Below, in pieces: positions 5,651-6,572 of a DNA stretch of 6,572 bases. Source of the stretch: an uncultured Peptococcaceae bacterium. GTDB taxonomy: Bacteria > Bacillota > Dehalobacteriia > UBA4068. A program made the translations under genes and the position numbers. The notes under the pieces were generated by a model. The model made no database searches. It saw nothing but the letters and a program-made list of their open reading frames with translations, and was not told the DNA's origin. The stretch is from positions 1 through 6,572 of the forward strand of contig CAMZIS010000072.1 in the NCBI GenBank assembly GCA_947307285.1, read 5' to 3'. Position 1 is the stretch's first letter; each line of letters opens with the position of its first letter.

Positions 5651-6572
5651 TTATATCTCGCGCGCGATCTCTTCGATAACGAACACTTCGAAGACGTCGC
5701 CTTCCTTCAGGTCGTTGAAGGTCTCCAGGCCGATGCCGCATTCGTAGCCCTGGACCACTTCCTTCACGTCGTCCTTGAAACGGCGCAGGGAGGCGATCTT
5801 GTCTTCGGCGATGACCACGGAATCGCGGGTGATGCGCACCTGGGCGCTGCGGGTGACCTTGCCGGAGGCCACGTAGGAACCGGCGATGAAGCCCACCTTG
5901 GGCACGTGGATGACGTTCCTGACCTCCACGGTGCCGATGATGTTTTCTTTGTATTCCGGCGCCAGCAGACCGCTCATGGCCTTCTTGATGTCTTCCAGGC
6001 AGTCGTAGATGACGCGGTAGAGGCGGATATCCACCTGCTCGGCCTCGGCTGCGGCACGGGCCGCGGGAGGCGCGATGATGTTGAAGCCGATGATGATGGC
6101 GTTGGAGGCCGCGGCCAGCATGACGTCGCTTTCGGACACGCCGCCCACGCCGCTGTGGATGACGTTGACCCGCACTTCGTCGGTGGACAGGCGGTTCAGG
6201 GACTGAGCCACCGCCTCGGCGGAGCCGCGCACGTCGGCCTTCAAGATGATGTTCAGGTCCTTGATCTCGCCCTGGGAGATCTGGTTGAACAGATCGTCCA
6301 GCGTTACCTTGCTGGTCTTGCGCATGGATTCGTCACGCTGCTTGAGCTGTTCCTTGGCCGCCACCATACGGGCGTCCTTTTCGTCCTTGACCACCATGAA
6401 CACGCCGCCGGCCTCCGGCACCTCGGAGAAGCCGGTGACTTCCACCGGCATGGAGGGGCCGGCCTGCTTGGCCTTGCGGCCCTTGTCGTCGAACATGGCG
6501 CGCACCTTGCCGAAGACCGGACCGGCCAGCAGGTTGTCGCCCGGATGCAGGGTGCCCTTTTGCACCAGCAGA
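5651..6572 (-). CDS. infB: Translation initiation factor IF-2, C-terminal part (5' end beyond window edge)
   Basis: IF-2 is the GTPase that brings formylmethionyl-tRNA to the 30S subunit and promotes subunit joining. About 306 C-terminal residues are visible, entering in mid-protein, so the GTPase domain lies outside the window. Visible in order are the EF-Tu-like barrel (VQKGTLHPGDNLLAGPVFGKVRAMFDD), a charged helical stretch (KDEKDARMVAAKEQLKQRDESMRK), the IF-2 specific domain (VTLDDLFNQISQGEIKDLNIILKADVRGSAEAV, then VIHSGVGGVSESDVMLAAASNAIIIGFN) and the C-terminal barrel that binds initiator tRNA (IGTVEVRNVIHVPKVGFIAGSYV and RRFKDDVKEVVQGYECGIGLETFNDLKEGDVFEVFVIEE). The codon at 6565 is an internal GTG valine, not a start. 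It is the most upstream gene of the visible operon; rbfA follows after 24 bases. Confidence 0.97.
   Translation of the reverse strand, partial: LLVQKGTLHPGDNLLAGPVFGKVRAMFDDKGRKAKQAGPSMPVEVTGFSEVPEAGGVFMVVKDEKDARMVAAKEQLKQRDESMRKTSKVTLDDLFNQISQGEIKDLNIILKADVRGSAEAVAQSLNRLSTDEVRVNVIHSGVGGVSESDVMLAAASNAIIIGFNIIAPPAARAAAEAEQVDIRLYRVIYDCLEDIKKAMSGLLAPEYKENIIGTVEVRNVIHVPKVGFIAGSYVASGKVTRSAQVRITRDSVVIAEDKIASLRRFKDDVKEVVQGYECGIGLETFNDLKEGDVFEVFVIEEIAREI

Noticed and set aside
1..6572. Mobile element, CRISPR array, defence or toxin-antitoxin module
   Set aside because: No direct repeats, terminal inverted repeats, transposase, integrase or small paired genes are visible; the coding space is filled by recognised core genes.

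Overview
This GC-rich window is core housekeeping DNA, most likely from a member of the Bacillota (Firmicutes). The evidence is the gene order infB-rbfA-nrnA-truB-ribF-rpsO, which is the classical translation and RNA-maturation cluster of that phylum, together with clear AGGAG-type ribosome binding sites and compact intergenic gaps. The flavour of the RibF and IF2 proteins would fit a high-GC lineage such as Negativicutes, but that placement is a guess from memory. I see no insertion sequence, phage gene, tRNA, rRNA or CRISPR array.

Layout. Positions 1-1419 (+) hold the C-terminal part of carB, the carbamoyl-phosphate synthase large subunit, cut by the left edge. A strong hairpin terminator follows in the 89-base convergent gap. 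Everything else runs on the minus strand, so transcription goes right to left: infB (5' part cut off by the right edge), rbfA, nrnA, a single long reading frame that joins truB to ribF, then rpsO, and last a small FMN-binding split-barrel protein facing carB. rpsO has a convincing own promoter embedded in the 3' end of the truB-ribF frame, a structured leader of about 100 bases and a Rho-independent terminator behind it.

How the genes fit together. IF2 (initiation), RbfA (16S maturation of the 30S subunit), S15 (30S assembly) and TruB (pseudouridine 55 in tRNA) all serve the translation machinery. NrnA clears very short RNAs and 3'-phosphoadenosine 5'-phosphate. RibF makes FMN and FAD, and the small flavoprotein-like gene at the end of the strand may use FMN, although that link is only suggestive. 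CarB belongs to pyrimidine and arginine synthesis and is a convergent neighbour, not part of the operon.

The most interesting points are the apparent TruB-RibF fusion, which retains a methionine exactly where RibF would be expected to start, and the rpsO leader. The leader can be folded by eye into a three-way junction that sequesters the Shine-Dalgarno sequence and carries a GU/GC step, which are the hallmarks of known S15 autoregulatory RNAs. No novel defence or mobile system is visible.
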